A DNA stretch of 47,047 nt, taken from NCBI GenBank assembly GCA_014925825.1, contig JACGCK010000302.1, positions 1 to 47,047 of the forward strand, given 5' to 3'. Positions 33,523 through 43,591 of this stretch are shown here, piece after piece. The DNA comes from Pholiota molesta (taxonomy: Eukaryota > Basidiomycota > Agaricomycetes > Agaricales > Strophariaceae). Position numbers and translations under genes: made by a program. The notes beneath the pieces were generated by a model. The model was not told the DNA's origin. It made no database searches and saw only the letters and a list, made by a program, of their open reading frames with translations. How positions within the stretch are numbered: position 1 is the stretch's first letter; each line of letters starts with the position of its first letter.

Positions 33523-33660
33523 GTTGCTCAACGTATCCAAGGGCGGATTCGCGTACAGAGCAGAGTGGGGGGTGGGAGAAAAGGATAAAGGGGGGCTACA
33601 AAGGCAGGCGCCCCGCAGTTGCTCAACGTATCCAAGGGCGGATTCGCATGCAGAGCAGAG
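33523..33660. repeat. 43-bp direct repeat
   Basis: 33523-33565 and 33618-33660 are direct copies (gttgctcaacgtatccaagg core) with two mismatches, 95 bp apart, upstream of the dioxygenase gene. The surrounding 33430-34330 has no clear gene. Confidence 0.85.
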
Positions 33661-34330
33661 CTGAAGGCGCCGAGTGGCGGCGTTGGCAGAGGAGGGCGCG
33701 CAGTTGTAAAAAATAAAAAATAACAAGCTGCTTACCTTCCATGAAGGCGGCGTTTTTTACGGAGGGCGCTGCTGGCGAGCTGCAGGCGAGAGGGCGAGTT
33801 GAATACAACGGCGCAATGTGGGCGCACTTAGGGAGGGGTTTTGATCAACAAACAAACACGCCACCCATATCGTATGTCATTTGTCATGAGTCACGGCCGA
33901 TAAGCTTCGTGAACCCACAGCCTGAGCTATGCCATCGCTGGCTTAACTCGAGCGACGCCAGCCGGTGCGACGTTTGCAGGCCGCTAGCAACATAGCAAGT
34001 CAGCCGCGGTTCAGACGGTGCGACAGGGACGTACGAGGGGAAAACGGCGAGCTCGAAGCGGTGCGAGGCCGCGTATACGGTGCGTCTGCACTCATTGCAA
34101 CAGCATGCAGCACAAGCTAACAGTGCATTGAATGCCGGCCCAATACCCTGCGCCGACACCCTTGCCACCCCCACTGGCCTGAGCCAGCACCATGACGTCC
34201 CCGGGTGCGCCGTTTCGGATCCACGCCCGCCGCCCTCCTTGCCCAGCACTGCTGCTTGATGTCGACCGCGGAACGACAGTGGGAGCGGGGGCGCCACCGA
34301 CCCGAGCTGGCGGGCAGGACGGCCAGCCAG

Positions 34331-35041
34331 TCAGGAGGACCTGGACAAGGGCCGGAACTGCCGACGACGACGGCGACGATGACGACGGCGAGGTCGTCCA
34401 GTTGATGAGCTCCATGCAGAGGTAAAAATAAAGCAGGGCGTGTGGGCTATAATTCGCTGGCCGGAGCGGGTTGAAAGGGTAGTGGGAAACCTCCGCAGGG
34501 AGAATCCACCGTCGTTGTTATCGATGTCGTTTTCCACCAAGACCGGCGGAAACAGTAACCCACCTATACCCTCGACGACTTCCTTCACGGCGTCAATGAC
34601 TTCGGGATGCGCTTGGTTGCCCAGAATAAAGGGCCTTCCTAGCCTCGCAATCCCTACCTTCTCCCTCGCGATCTTGGCGACCGTATCACCCAGAAATGCC
34701 TAATGATCCAGATCCACCGCAGTAAGCGCAGAGGCGAGGATACAGGATGTCGGAACCATGTTCGTCGCGTCGAGCCGCCCGCCCATTCCAACTTCCAAGA
34801 TCACAGTATTGTCCAAACGCTCGAATCGCTTCAACTTCTTTTCGAGTTTGATCGTACAGCGAGCGGGATATGGGCTCGTTGTCGATGGTGATGCAGTCGA
34901 GGATGGAGATGAGATGGAGGCCGTTTTACCGGCCGTCGTCGTCGTCGTCGTCGCCGCCGCCGTCATCAAGTTGATGACGCATTGGCACCGCAGGGCATGA
35001 ACGGCCTCTCGCCGTTTGCCATCACCCATGACGTTCAGCAT
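34331..35041 (-). pseudogene. Captured fragment of a folylpolyglutamate/dihydrofolate synthase-type gene
   Basis: Minus-strand sequence contains VILEVGMGGRLDATN (about 34800-34755), a full match to the folylpolyglutamate synthase signature 2, then ALTAVDLDH, an in-frame TAG (34702-34700) where the family has a glutamine, then AFLGDTVAKIAREKVGIARL and FILGNQAHPEVIDAVKEVVE. The ATP-binding N-terminal motif (GTNGKGS) was not found. The fragment is therefore a broken piece of a Mur-ligase-family folate gene inside the transposon. Ser/Thr/Asp triplet expansions (34355-34395, 34935-34970) surround it. Confidence 0.8.
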
Positions 35042-35325
35042 TCGACGCCGCGGGAGGCGTTGTTGGGTGCTGGTTGATGAACCAATGTAAGCGGCCTTCT
35101 ATTGTGCTGAACTCGTACTTACCTCGCCCATGCCAGCTCGAGTCAGCAGGCCTTGCCACCCATCACCCACCACCTCCAGCGGGATCCACGTTTTCGAAAC
35201 CCCACGACCGTGCAACATGGTTCACAAGACCACAGCAGCCGATGGACGAACTAAGTTGTTTTCCACAGCCGTCGGGGCCAAAATTTCACAGAAAAATTAT
35301 GCGGATTGAGGGCGTTAAGAATGGG

Positions 35326-38300
35326 CTATATATTTTCTGGAAGCAAAATCCCTACATTACCAGAGCCTGTATGTACGAGGCCTTTTCCAAATTCAACCTG
35401 CTTTTTATACCTTAAGCTTGCCTGATTGAGCTTTATCTGCACCGACCGCGCTGGGTTGCTGAATGCCTCTTGCTGAGCATTCAGCAGCTTTTCATGCACG
35501 CCCTTCAGCTGCTCGTTATGCCATATAATCTTTTCATCTGCGTTTTCGAGGGCCCGGTGGTGGGCGCCAACTAAAAAAGGTAAGCAAGGTTCGGATTTTT
35601 TGAGGGCTACGCTGGTCTTACATTTACGTTTGAGATTTTTGGTTGCATTCACAGAAATGTGGCCTGAAGCATAGGATGGGCGTATCCCGAGGTTTTCTGT
35701 TGCCTAGTTTACACGAAACAAGATGCAAGTTGACATAAAGTTGTTAAACAAATATAATCACCCACCTGTAGGCTCTTAAGCTTCATAGCGTCGAAAGCCC
35801 GCCCTTTCTTTATTCCACCGAGAAGCGTACAATGGATGCCTTCACGGTTAACATCGGAATGAGCCGTCTCGATGAGATTGCTGTTCGAATCGCCGGCCTT
35901 CCAGATACTTAGCGGTATATGGCTCTTCTCCCAGCAAATTGCTTCGAATGCAAATTTGCTTCGGTTTTTGTCGTGGACCCAATCTGCAGCATGGCCGCGG
36001 TAAGCGCCAACTTACAGCTGAGAGCTTTGGAGTGCTTATACTCACCAGATGCCGCCTTTCCTCCCAGCTGCACGATCTTTTCAAGAGTGCCCTCCCAATT
36101 ATCATGCTCGAGGCATATCAAGCTACGCATGAGATTTCGAACGTCATCTGAAACAGCAACTTTTCGGATGTTCCTTTTGACATGAACCGTGCAGAGCCTG
36201 AACAAGCGATGGAGGTGCTCATACGGGCTCAGCAAGCTGATCAGCCGGTCAGGTTCATGGAGATCAAATTTGTCCTTGAGCTCAGGTCGTTGAGAGACTG
36301 ATTGAAGATATAGCCCAAGCCCTTGACTTATGGATGAGTATTGCGATTACCTATAATAAACATAAAGGCCGATATGCTCACCCTTTGCCTGACCCCCATG
36401 CTGGTCGCCTGTCCATTGGAGCACCACATCGGCGCTGCCTACATGGATGTGACGCCATTGTAGATATCTGTGCGTATCTTCTTCTATCACGTTATCGATA
36501 GCCTCGAAGATTTTATAGTGAGCAAAGGCGGTTTGTCGATTAGAAAAAACCCGGCATAGGGTGACGCCTGCATTAAAAGTAGGTCAACACATATAGCAAA
36601 AGCTAGAGCTGTAGAGCTTACTCATATTGCTATTTCGATCTAAGATACCAATTTCAAACTCATAAAAACCCTCCACGCGTTTGAAACCTACATCACTTTG
36701 TAGATACTGCGCTTGCGCCATTCGTCTACTTGCTTCTGGCGTCATACATACAACTATCCGAAGAGTATTGCCTTGTCCAAAATCGCTAGGCTCATCTTCT
36801 TCATGCAGAGCCACCCCGTCATGGGGAATTTGGATGACTTGGCGAATGTAATGCTCCTCAAGAGGCAGCTCATACTCTTGAAGCTCCAATTCGTAGCATA
36901 CGCCTGTATAAGACATAATTTATAAGTGGACTGGGCAGCCTTGGAATAAGTATTTCAGTACGTACCCTCCCAACCTGTCCCATAAGGGAGTTTCTCTTCC
37001 TTGACCTGGTCAATGTAGTATTTGAGGTGTGAACGATTTGCAAGAGAGACGTGAAGGTCGCAAAGGCTTGCGTTCTTTATATGCCGGAGATAGGAGGATA
37101 AGAATGTTTTTAAAATAGGGTGTCGAAGGAATCGGCGAGGGGTTAAATCGGCGAGGTCGTCATCGAGGGATTCTAGTACCTGCCGAAGCTTTTTCTGGAT
37201 CAAAGGTGGTGTTTTTTGAGGGATTGGAACTGGGTGAGGATGCGACCCTCGGCATATGACGAGCGACCAAGGACAAGACAGTCGAAATTGAGGGAGGGGC
37301 TCGTAAAGGTGATAGGTTGCGTTACACGGCATATTCTGCAGTTTAAACTGCCTAAGATGATGGGCATCATCATGTGGCCCCCGGTGATCATGAGCTGACA
37401 TGGTATATGTTCAACACTGAGCCTCTATGGGCAAAATGAGCCAGACTCACGACAATACGCCCTTTGCGAAGAACAATTCATAACTGTCTGACATTCAGCC
37501 AAAGGGCCATATCCAAGGCCCCTTGCGGCCCCTTCAATACGATCGAGTTCATCAGCGTCTTCATAAAAGTAGGCTTCGAGGTAGTCGATGTCGTAAGAGT
37601 CGTCGATGTATTGGACGTAGTGGTCTCGATTATGCTTGCGGCCATAGTGCTCACATCTGCAACAGTTTTTTAGTGGTGTGCATACTTTCACTGAAAAAAT
37701 AATATACCGGAGGAAGGGCTGATCAGTGTGATCATACTCAAGCAATATGCGACCTTCGCAGCGTTCTTCGGCGGCAAGGTAGCCTCGACTGAATGAAGCT
37801 TGGTGCGCTGCGAGGGCTTTGCGGTTGGATATTTCTGCATCATTCATAACAGTTTCTTCACGCCGAGGGCCAGAGCAACCGAGCTTCCGCAATGCAGCAA
37901 TAAATGCCGCAGTCTTTTGGAATACATCGCGCCTGGGGCTTGTACCTTCCAACCAACCCTCCCTCTGCTGCCTCATCCTGTTGCGGACATCTTCTACACT
38001 TGCATGATAGTGTGGCTCTGCCCACTTCCGACGGTCTGCAGCTGGACATATTTTCACACCATGGCCTTGCATTAGAGACGTTAACATGAGGTTTGAAGTA
38101 CATATATTCGCCTAATTACATACAGGTTGCATGTGTTTTACTACACGGCACTTGTTCACCCCCTTCATCAATGAGGAGGTCGGAGAACACCTCCTTTCCC
38201 TCCCTCGTACGCCCCATTGGCTGACCGAGCGAATATGCGAAGTCCTTCAGAGGATTTCGCCAGTTATTCACATCCTGTCGGAAAAGATACCCGACAGGGC

Positions 38301-38884
38301 CCGTCGCGGTGGTCTCTGGATATTCAACATAGGCGGCGGTATCGGCAAACGTTTTGAGCTTTGAGAGTACGGTCACTCGATTGAGGCGAATGTCGAAACG
38401 GTCCTCAGCGTCGGCAGTCGGCGGAGGGGGGGTGCAAAGTTGAAGCTGAGGTTGGGCATGGCGCTGATTGACGGCCTCCACTGCGTCAGCATCATTCTGA
38501 GGATTGAGCAGCTCGGTAAGCGAGAGATACGGCATAATGAGCAAGAAACGTTGCTCTGGCTTACCTCCTGTTCCTTTCTGCTGTTTCTCCCTGCCAAGTC
38601 CAGCTCCGAGGCCAGCGAGGCCGCCTCATAGCCTCGTAGTCCGCTTGAAGCCCAAGGAAGGCATCCAATGCCTCGTTCAGTAGGAATCTGTTGAAGAACC
38701 TAGGTGAGAATATGACATATGTGCTCAGGGCGAGACACTGACTGGCTTTCTTGGGTAGGAGGCTTGACAGTGAACCACCTCTGCTGCAGCAAAGCAATGA
38801 GAAGTCTGAAAAATCTACTGAAGAACTGTTAGCGTAGCTTGGATACATGCTCAGAAAACGACAAGGCGTACCCTCTTCGTGCAC
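35326..38884 (-). CDS. DDE-type transposase of element B
   Basis: Many exons. Reading from 38.8 kb downward: an N-terminal helical part (NRFLLNEALDAFLGLQADYE); EDRFDIRLNRVTVLSKLKTF; cysteine/histidine-rich pieces (CRCEHYGRKHNRDHY, about 37660-37620) and YDIDYLEAYFYEDADELDRI; CPWSLVICRGSHPHPVPIPQ and LHVSLANRSHLKYYIDQVKE. The catalytic core appears in three places: YLQSDVGFKRVEGFYEFEIG (about 36715-36655), WTGDQHGGQAKG (about 36415-36380) and NLIETAHSDVNREG (about 35880-35840). These give D, D and E candidates of an RNase-H-fold transposase. Introns between the blocks have GT-AG ends, and the exons I translated join in frame, so the gene may be intact. C-terminal coiled coil, stop near 35326. 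Family assignment (Mutator-like or a relative) is by motif spacing only; the start is uncertain. Confidence 0.75.
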
Positions 38885-39257
38885 AGAGGTGCAGGAAACT
38901 TCGAAGCTGATGTTGTCAAAGGAGGGGCATGTTGATGGGCGAAAATTGGAAAGGAGCGGCCGGCCGCCATCAACCGGAGATATTTGGCAGTATTTGACAA
39001 GACGGTGAAGTTATATTACATAATTTTATGATGGCGTATATTTAAGTTGTCAGGCAAACTATTTTTACCTTGATTTCATTTTGAGCTTCATTTGATGGGA
39101 TCGAACAAGAATAATCGTCTCTCCCCTCTTGGAAGAGGGGGGTGAGGGGCCTCCTCTAGATTTGAGGTTTAGACCTGTCAACTGATATTCAAGTTGACAG
39201 TTCGGTGGTTATATCATCATCGGCAACTCGGCGAAGGACCGTGTTTAGAGTTAGATA
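38885..39257. other. Right non-coding flank of element B
   Basis: No gene. Contains the inverted counterpart of the left subterminal repeats (39070-39200). Confidence 0.6.
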
Positions 39258-39295
39258 TTCTAAATAATTCAAGTTAGCGTTATGGAAAGTCACCC
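39258..39295 (-). repeat. Right terminal inverted repeat of element B
   Basis: Inverted copy of 28394-28431. Followed by ATT. Confidence 0.9.
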
Positions 39296-39660
39296 ATTCA
39301 GCGTTTGTCTTCTTTCCAGAGTTACCCGTCAAGTTACCCGTCAATTTACCTCATTTAGATAAAATGAATTGTATGTCGCCCGGCGGACTTCGGCCAACAA
39401 GGACAACCACCGACCGCCCCTTCCAAGCCCCTTCACAAATTTACGTCAAGGAATTCAGTTCGTTTGCAACATTGACCCTTCTGTTTCATACATACAGCCA
39501 CCTCAGACTCGGACCCTCTTTACGTCCCGCCTACCACTTTCTTTCTTTCGTTCCAATATCGATTCAAGCGCCCAAAAGCTGCCTGAACCTATCCAAAGCC
39601 TTTCTTTCTCCTCTCTAGCTGGACCAGCCGCTCGTTTAATTACCAAAAATCCGCGGGAAG
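39296..39660. promoter_or_regulatory. Upstream region of the DUF6534-like gene
   Basis: No gene. It has tandem agttacccgtca units (39322-39352) and pyrimidine-rich sequence before the start codon at 39661. Element B now ends about 365 bp upstream of that start. Confidence 0.4.
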
Positions 39661-40876
39661 ATGTCGGTCCAGCCTACGCTGGACAACACTTGGGGGGCGG
39701 CGCTTATCGGGCTCGTCGTCGCGTCCATGTAAGTCATGCAATACCTCCTTCTCCTTAGAAATCCTTTTGAATGTGATTCTGTCTTGGTTAGACTATATGG
39801 CATGACGACACTCCAGGCGTACGTTCCAAAATGTGGGCTTGGAGGAGTGCATTTTTTTGACCATACGCCAGTTATATATACTACACCAAGTATCCTAATG
39901 ATGTGCGCACGATAAAGCTTTTGGTAAGTCGTTCACTTTCATTCTTACACGCTATCTAATGGTTTCCAGGTTCTAACGGTATGGTCAGTGACAAGAATTT
40001 GATTCCTAATAATGGCTAGCCATCTGTTGGCACTCACGTCCGCGCAATATCAACTATGGCACTATAGGATATTGGATACGGTGTCTCTCTGCCTCGTTAT
40101 CAGTGCAATGTACACCTATCGTAAGCCCACGCACTTTGAACGGATTGAATGTCGCCTCAACGGTTTCGGTGAAAAGTGGTATCAGACATGTTTAGTCCAT
40201 TCCGTCTTCTGGTCGTGAATCGGTAAGTGTCATTCAGTTCTTTCCCGCACTTCATAACAAAGCTGGGCGCTGACTGTTGGATGCCATGATACCCTACTCT
40301 ACAGCAACCTCAATGTCTGTCTTTTCTTTCAAATGACAACATGCCCCCTCTGACTTGGTTTCGTATCAACGTTTCCAAGGTTGATCCGGCAATTATGGTC
40401 AGTCGGCTCACTCTCATCGACCAGCAGTACTGAATGTAGTTCGTCATGTAGGGTATCCTCGCCTTTCTAACCCACTCGTGCGTTGTTATCTAGCCTCCCC
40501 GAATTAGTTCAATATACAATGTGGCCGCAGATATCTCGGACTTCGTGTATGGAGAGGTACCTCATTTACGCTTCACTCAAGCCTCAGTTCCCGACCATAG
40601 TTTTAGTGTGCAACCGGAACAAGCTGTTGGGGGTGATATTGGCGGTATTATCATTGACTGCCCTCGGTGCGTTGTCTATGTGAGATTGATACGACGTTCC
40701 TCACACCCATTAAGGTCTGTCACTAGGTACGTAGGACTCGCGCTATTGTTTCTCCTGTTGACGAAGAAATGCAGCTGCGTCAATAATTTCGTGGGTTTCA
40801 GACGATTACATCATTTCTCAGAGGAAGTATTTGCTAAGTCATTTCAATGTAGATTTCGGTTTAAATTATGGACGGA
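39661..40876 (+). pseudogene. 5' part of a DUF6534-like multi-pass membrane protein gene, split by Copia
   Basis: Small exons with good splice sites read MSVQPTLDNTWGAALIGLVV, then LYGMTTLQAYIYYTKYPNDV, then IKLLVLTVWILDTVSLCLVI and SAMYTY (39661-40125). This is the first three membrane helices of the agaricomycete DUF6534 family (seven predicted helices, function unknown). The later exons (40150-40870) are hard to follow. A Copia element is inserted at 40877-40881, and the C-terminal exon appears after it (46069). Confidence 0.65.
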
Positions 40877-40881
40877 GAAAG
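40877..40881. repeat. Target-site duplication of the Copia element, left copy
   Basis: GAAAG, repeated at 45994-45998. Confidence 0.85.
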
Positions 40882-41109
40882 TGTTGCGATACGACTTAGC
40901 CATACATTAGATACATTAGACATAGATTACCGCACACGGACTATTTAGCACTAATTACATAATCGTAGTCTACATCACCTAGGATTCCAGGTCATCGTCT
41001 CTCTAACGTTGACCATTGAATCCTAGGTAAGTTACTTACTCTCTCACTTAATATACTCTAACGTTGACCATTGAATCCTAGCTCAATTCCTTTCCGCTAC
41101 CCTCCAATA
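40882..41109 (+). repeat. 5' LTR of the Copia element
   Basis: 228 bp, TGTTGC...CCAATA. By eye it is identical to 45766-45993. It contains an internal 26-bp direct duplication (41001-41026 and 41056-41081, core ctctaacgttgaccattg). Confidence 0.93.
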
Positions 41110-41125
41110 GGTTATGGGCCCCGGA
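41110..41125 (+). promoter_or_regulatory. Primer-binding site, initiator-tRNA-Met half-molecule type
   Basis: ggttatgggccccgga follows the 5' LTR directly. It resembles the complement of the anticodon-stem region of initiator tRNA-Met, as used by Drosophila copia; priming by a half tRNA is inferred. Confidence 0.6.
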
Positions 41126-41209
41126 GCATAAAGTAGGAGTTACAAGGTTCACTGCGTCAAGTTCACGCTCCCAAAGAGCATCCCCATCCTCCTCACCACT
41201 TAAACCACC

Positions 41210-43591
41210 ATGCCTGCTTTCGACTCATCTAAGAAAAGCTTCGACAATCTCACGGGAAACCCAAGTAACTATACGGCATGGAGCGAGAACATGGAATCCT
41301 TCCTAAAGACACGCCGGGAATGGATCTTCGTCCTGGGAAGGAATCCCGAACCGGAGTTTGCGGATGTCGACAATCCCACACGCCAGGAGAGAGTCGACCA
41401 CATGGAATGGCAGCAAGCACGCGACTCCACCACCGGCGCCATATGGCTTTGCATCGACGACTCCCAAAAGGATCACATACGTGATTGTCGAGATGACCCA
41501 GAGGCTATGTGGGACCGACTCAAGGAGCTACACCTCCAACGCAAGCCCGGACCGCGCTTCAATGCCTACGACGCCTTCTTCAACCTCAGAAAGGAAGATA
41601 ACGAGAGCTTGACCGAGCTCACAGGTCGGGTTACACGTTCTATGGCCGCCATTAAAGCTCTTCGCCCCTCTCATTTCGGCCTCCAACAACTCGACGAAGA
41701 ACTCCAATGCATGGCCCTCATCCGTGCACTTCCTTCCGAGTACAACGGCTTCGTCACTTCCCTCTTCCTACTCGACAAACTCAGCCTCTCTAGCCTCCGC
41801 GCTGCATTCCAGAATCAGGAAAACAACACCCAACTCCGAGATGGCCCGTTGTCCAAAGCTGCAGTTGCAATGAAGGCCTCCACATCAACCTCCACCACCC
41901 TTGCTGAACTTCTATGCAACTGGTGTGAGCGCAAAGGTCATGTCGAGGATAATTGCTATACGAAGAAATACTCACAAGCTCGTGATCGAAAGAACGCCGT
42001 CAACAACAAAGGCAAAGGAAAGGCAAAAGGAAACAACGGCGAATCAAAGAGCGAGAAAGGTGCATCAGCGGAAACTCAGCCAAACGAGGAAACCGCAAGC
42101 CTAGCAAGTATTGACCCCTCCTCTCCGGCATCATCTGACTGGAATACCGATACAGGCGCTTCTCGTAACATGACACCTCATCGCTCTTGGTTCAAAATGT
42201 ACACACCTCATGTCGTCCCCATCCGCCTAGCAGATGATTCATACATCTATTCCGAAGGATTAGGGTCCGTTGTATTCTGGCCAAGACAGAAAGATGGAAA
42301 GGCAATGGATGGTGTCGAGTTTCACGATGTCCTTCATGTACCTGCATTACGAAACAATCTTTTATCTCCATTCCATCTCACTCGTGAAAAGGGCTACTCT
42401 GTCAGTATTGCAGATACCACTGTTGATTTCCTACATGGTGGAAAGGTTCGCTTTTCGGCTGATATCACACCGAACAACATTGGATACCTCAGAGGAAAGA
42501 CACAAATCTTTGACTCTCACTCAGCCACTCCTGTTGCAAATTTCTCAACTACAGGCAGTACATGTCCTATGAACCTCAGCCTCTGGCATCGGCGCTGTGG
42601 TCACATATCTCTGGACACTATTCGTGGAATGATTGAGAAGAACTTGGTTACAGGAATTAAATGTGCATCACTTACACCCTCAGACCCCATTTGCGAGCCA
42701 TGTATTGCAGGCAAACATCATCGTCACAATGTTCCTAAGACTCCTCACATACCTCACCAAATCAAGCTTGCTCGAGTCTACTCTGACCTCAAGGGTCCTA
42801 TGTCAGTTTCTACTCCAGAAGGTTACAGATACTGGGTCACTTTCATCTGCGATTCCTCACGCTTCTGGGCAGTCTTTCCTCTAAGACTAAAAAGTGACGC
42901 TCTAAATGCTTTCAAAGTCTATAAAGCCTATGCAGAGAATGCTAATCCAGGACTACACATTATCGAGTTCCAGGATGACAAAGGAGGTGAATACTCAGGA
43001 AAACTTTTTGAGCAGTACTGTCAGGAGCATGGAATTCAGCGGCGCCACACAGAAACTGATGAAGCTTACCAAAATGGTGTCGCAGAACGTGCTAATCGCA
43101 CAATCATTGAAGGATGTGAAACCCTGCTGGCAGAGGCCAAACTACCTGGTTCCTTCTGGTGGCACGCAGTCGCAGCATTCGTACATGTCAGAAATCGATG
43201 CCCAACACGTTCCCTCCCAAACACCACACCATTCACTCAGTGGTCTGGACAAAAGCCAAACCTGTCTTACCTTCGCATTTTTGGCTCTCTAGCATATGTC
43301 CTCATCCGCAAGAACAAGCGTACCAACCTCCAGTCACATGCCATGAAATGCATCTTCATCGGATATGCCTCCGGAAAAAAGGCTTGGGTATTCTACAATC
43401 CCCAAACACAGAAATTTATCGAGTCTAGCCATGCCATCTTCGATGAGCGCGTCTTTCCCGGAAACACAAAGAACTTAATAAATCCTTTCGGTGAACTCAA
43501 GATACATCTAAAATCTCCCACCAAAATTCAAGGTCCAGGGGGAGCTTCTGGTGATTGCAAACATCCCGAGACACCTCATCGAGGGGAGTAA
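41210..43591 (+). CDS. Copia Gag, protease and integrase
   Basis: 793 residues from ATG at 41210. A Gag helical domain (residues 1-220) precedes a CCHC zinc knuckle, CNWCERKGHVEDNC (about residues 237-250). The aspartic protease active site is DTGAS (about 315). The integrase has its HHCC zinc domain (HRRCGHI ... CEPCIAGKHH, about 460-505) and DDE core: YSDLKGP, FQDDKGGEYSG and NGVAERANRTIIE. The C-terminus has the Copia GKNL-like region SHAMKCIFIGYASGKKAW. The frame ends at 43591, inside the overlap with the next frame. Confidence 0.95.
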   Translation: MPAFDSSKKSFDNLTGNPSNYTAWSENMESFLKTRREWIFVLGRNPEPEFADVDNPTRQERVDHMEWQQARDSTTGAIWLCIDDSQKDHIRDCRDDPEAMWDRLKELHLQRKPGPRFNAYDAFFNLRKEDNESLTELTGRVTRSMAAIKALRPSHFGLQQLDEELQCMALIRALPSEYNGFVTSLFLLDKLSLSSLRAAFQNQENNTQLRDGPLSKAAVAMKASTSTSTTLAELLCNWCERKGHVEDNCYTKKYSQARDRKNAVNNKGKGKAKGNNGESKSEKGASAETQPNEETASLASIDPSSPASSDWNTDTGASRNMTPHRSWFKMYTPHVVPIRLADDSYIYSEGLGSVVFWPRQKDGKAMDGVEFHDVLHVPALRNNLLSPFHLTREKGYSVSIADTTVDFLHGGKVRFSADITPNNIGYLRGKTQIFDSHSATPVANFSTTGSTCPMNLSLWHRRCGHISLDTIRGMIEKNLVTGIKCASLTPSDPICEPCIAGKHHRHNVPKTPHIPHQIKLARVYSDLKGPMSVSTPEGYRYWVTFICDSSRFWAVFPLRLKSDALNAFKVYKAYAENANPGLHIIEFQDDKGGEYSGKLFEQYCQEHGIQRRHTETDEAYQNGVAERANRTIIEGCETLLAEAKLPGSFWWHAVAAFVHVRNRCPTRSLPNTTPFTQWSGQKPNLSYLRIFGSLAYVLIRKNKRTNLQSHAMKCIFIGYASGKKAWVFYNPQTQKFIESSHAIFDERVFPGNTKNLINPFGELKIHLKSPTKIQGPGGASGDCKHPETPHRGE

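Larger units (their letters stand above)
28394..39295 (-). mobile_element. Element B: 10.9-kb DNA transposon carrying transposase, TET/JBP dioxygenase and cargo
   Basis: Defined by inverted ends of 38 bp with one mismatch, each starting GGGTGACTTTCCATAACG, at 28394-28431 and 39258-39295. ATT flanks both ends (28391-28393 and 39296-39298), a possible 3-bp target-site duplication; no 8-9-bp duplication is present. A second pair of inverted segments lies inside (28997-29045 and about 39070-39115). Genes inside: an unknown plus-strand protein, a minus-strand TET/JBP dioxygenase, a broken folate-gene fragment and a minus-strand DDE transposase. Linkage of TET/JBP genes with large transposons (KDZ class) is established for basidiomycetes (Iyer and colleagues, 2014); this transposase does not look like the KDZ pattern I know. 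Confidence 0.8.

Noticed and set aside
33430..34330. Additional genes between the dioxygenase and the folate-gene fragment
   Set aside because: High-GC open frames on both strands without domains or consistent splice sites.
28384..39304. An 8-9-bp target-site duplication for element B
   Set aside because: Flanks share only ATT; longer matches fail, so a Mutator-type duplication is not supported.
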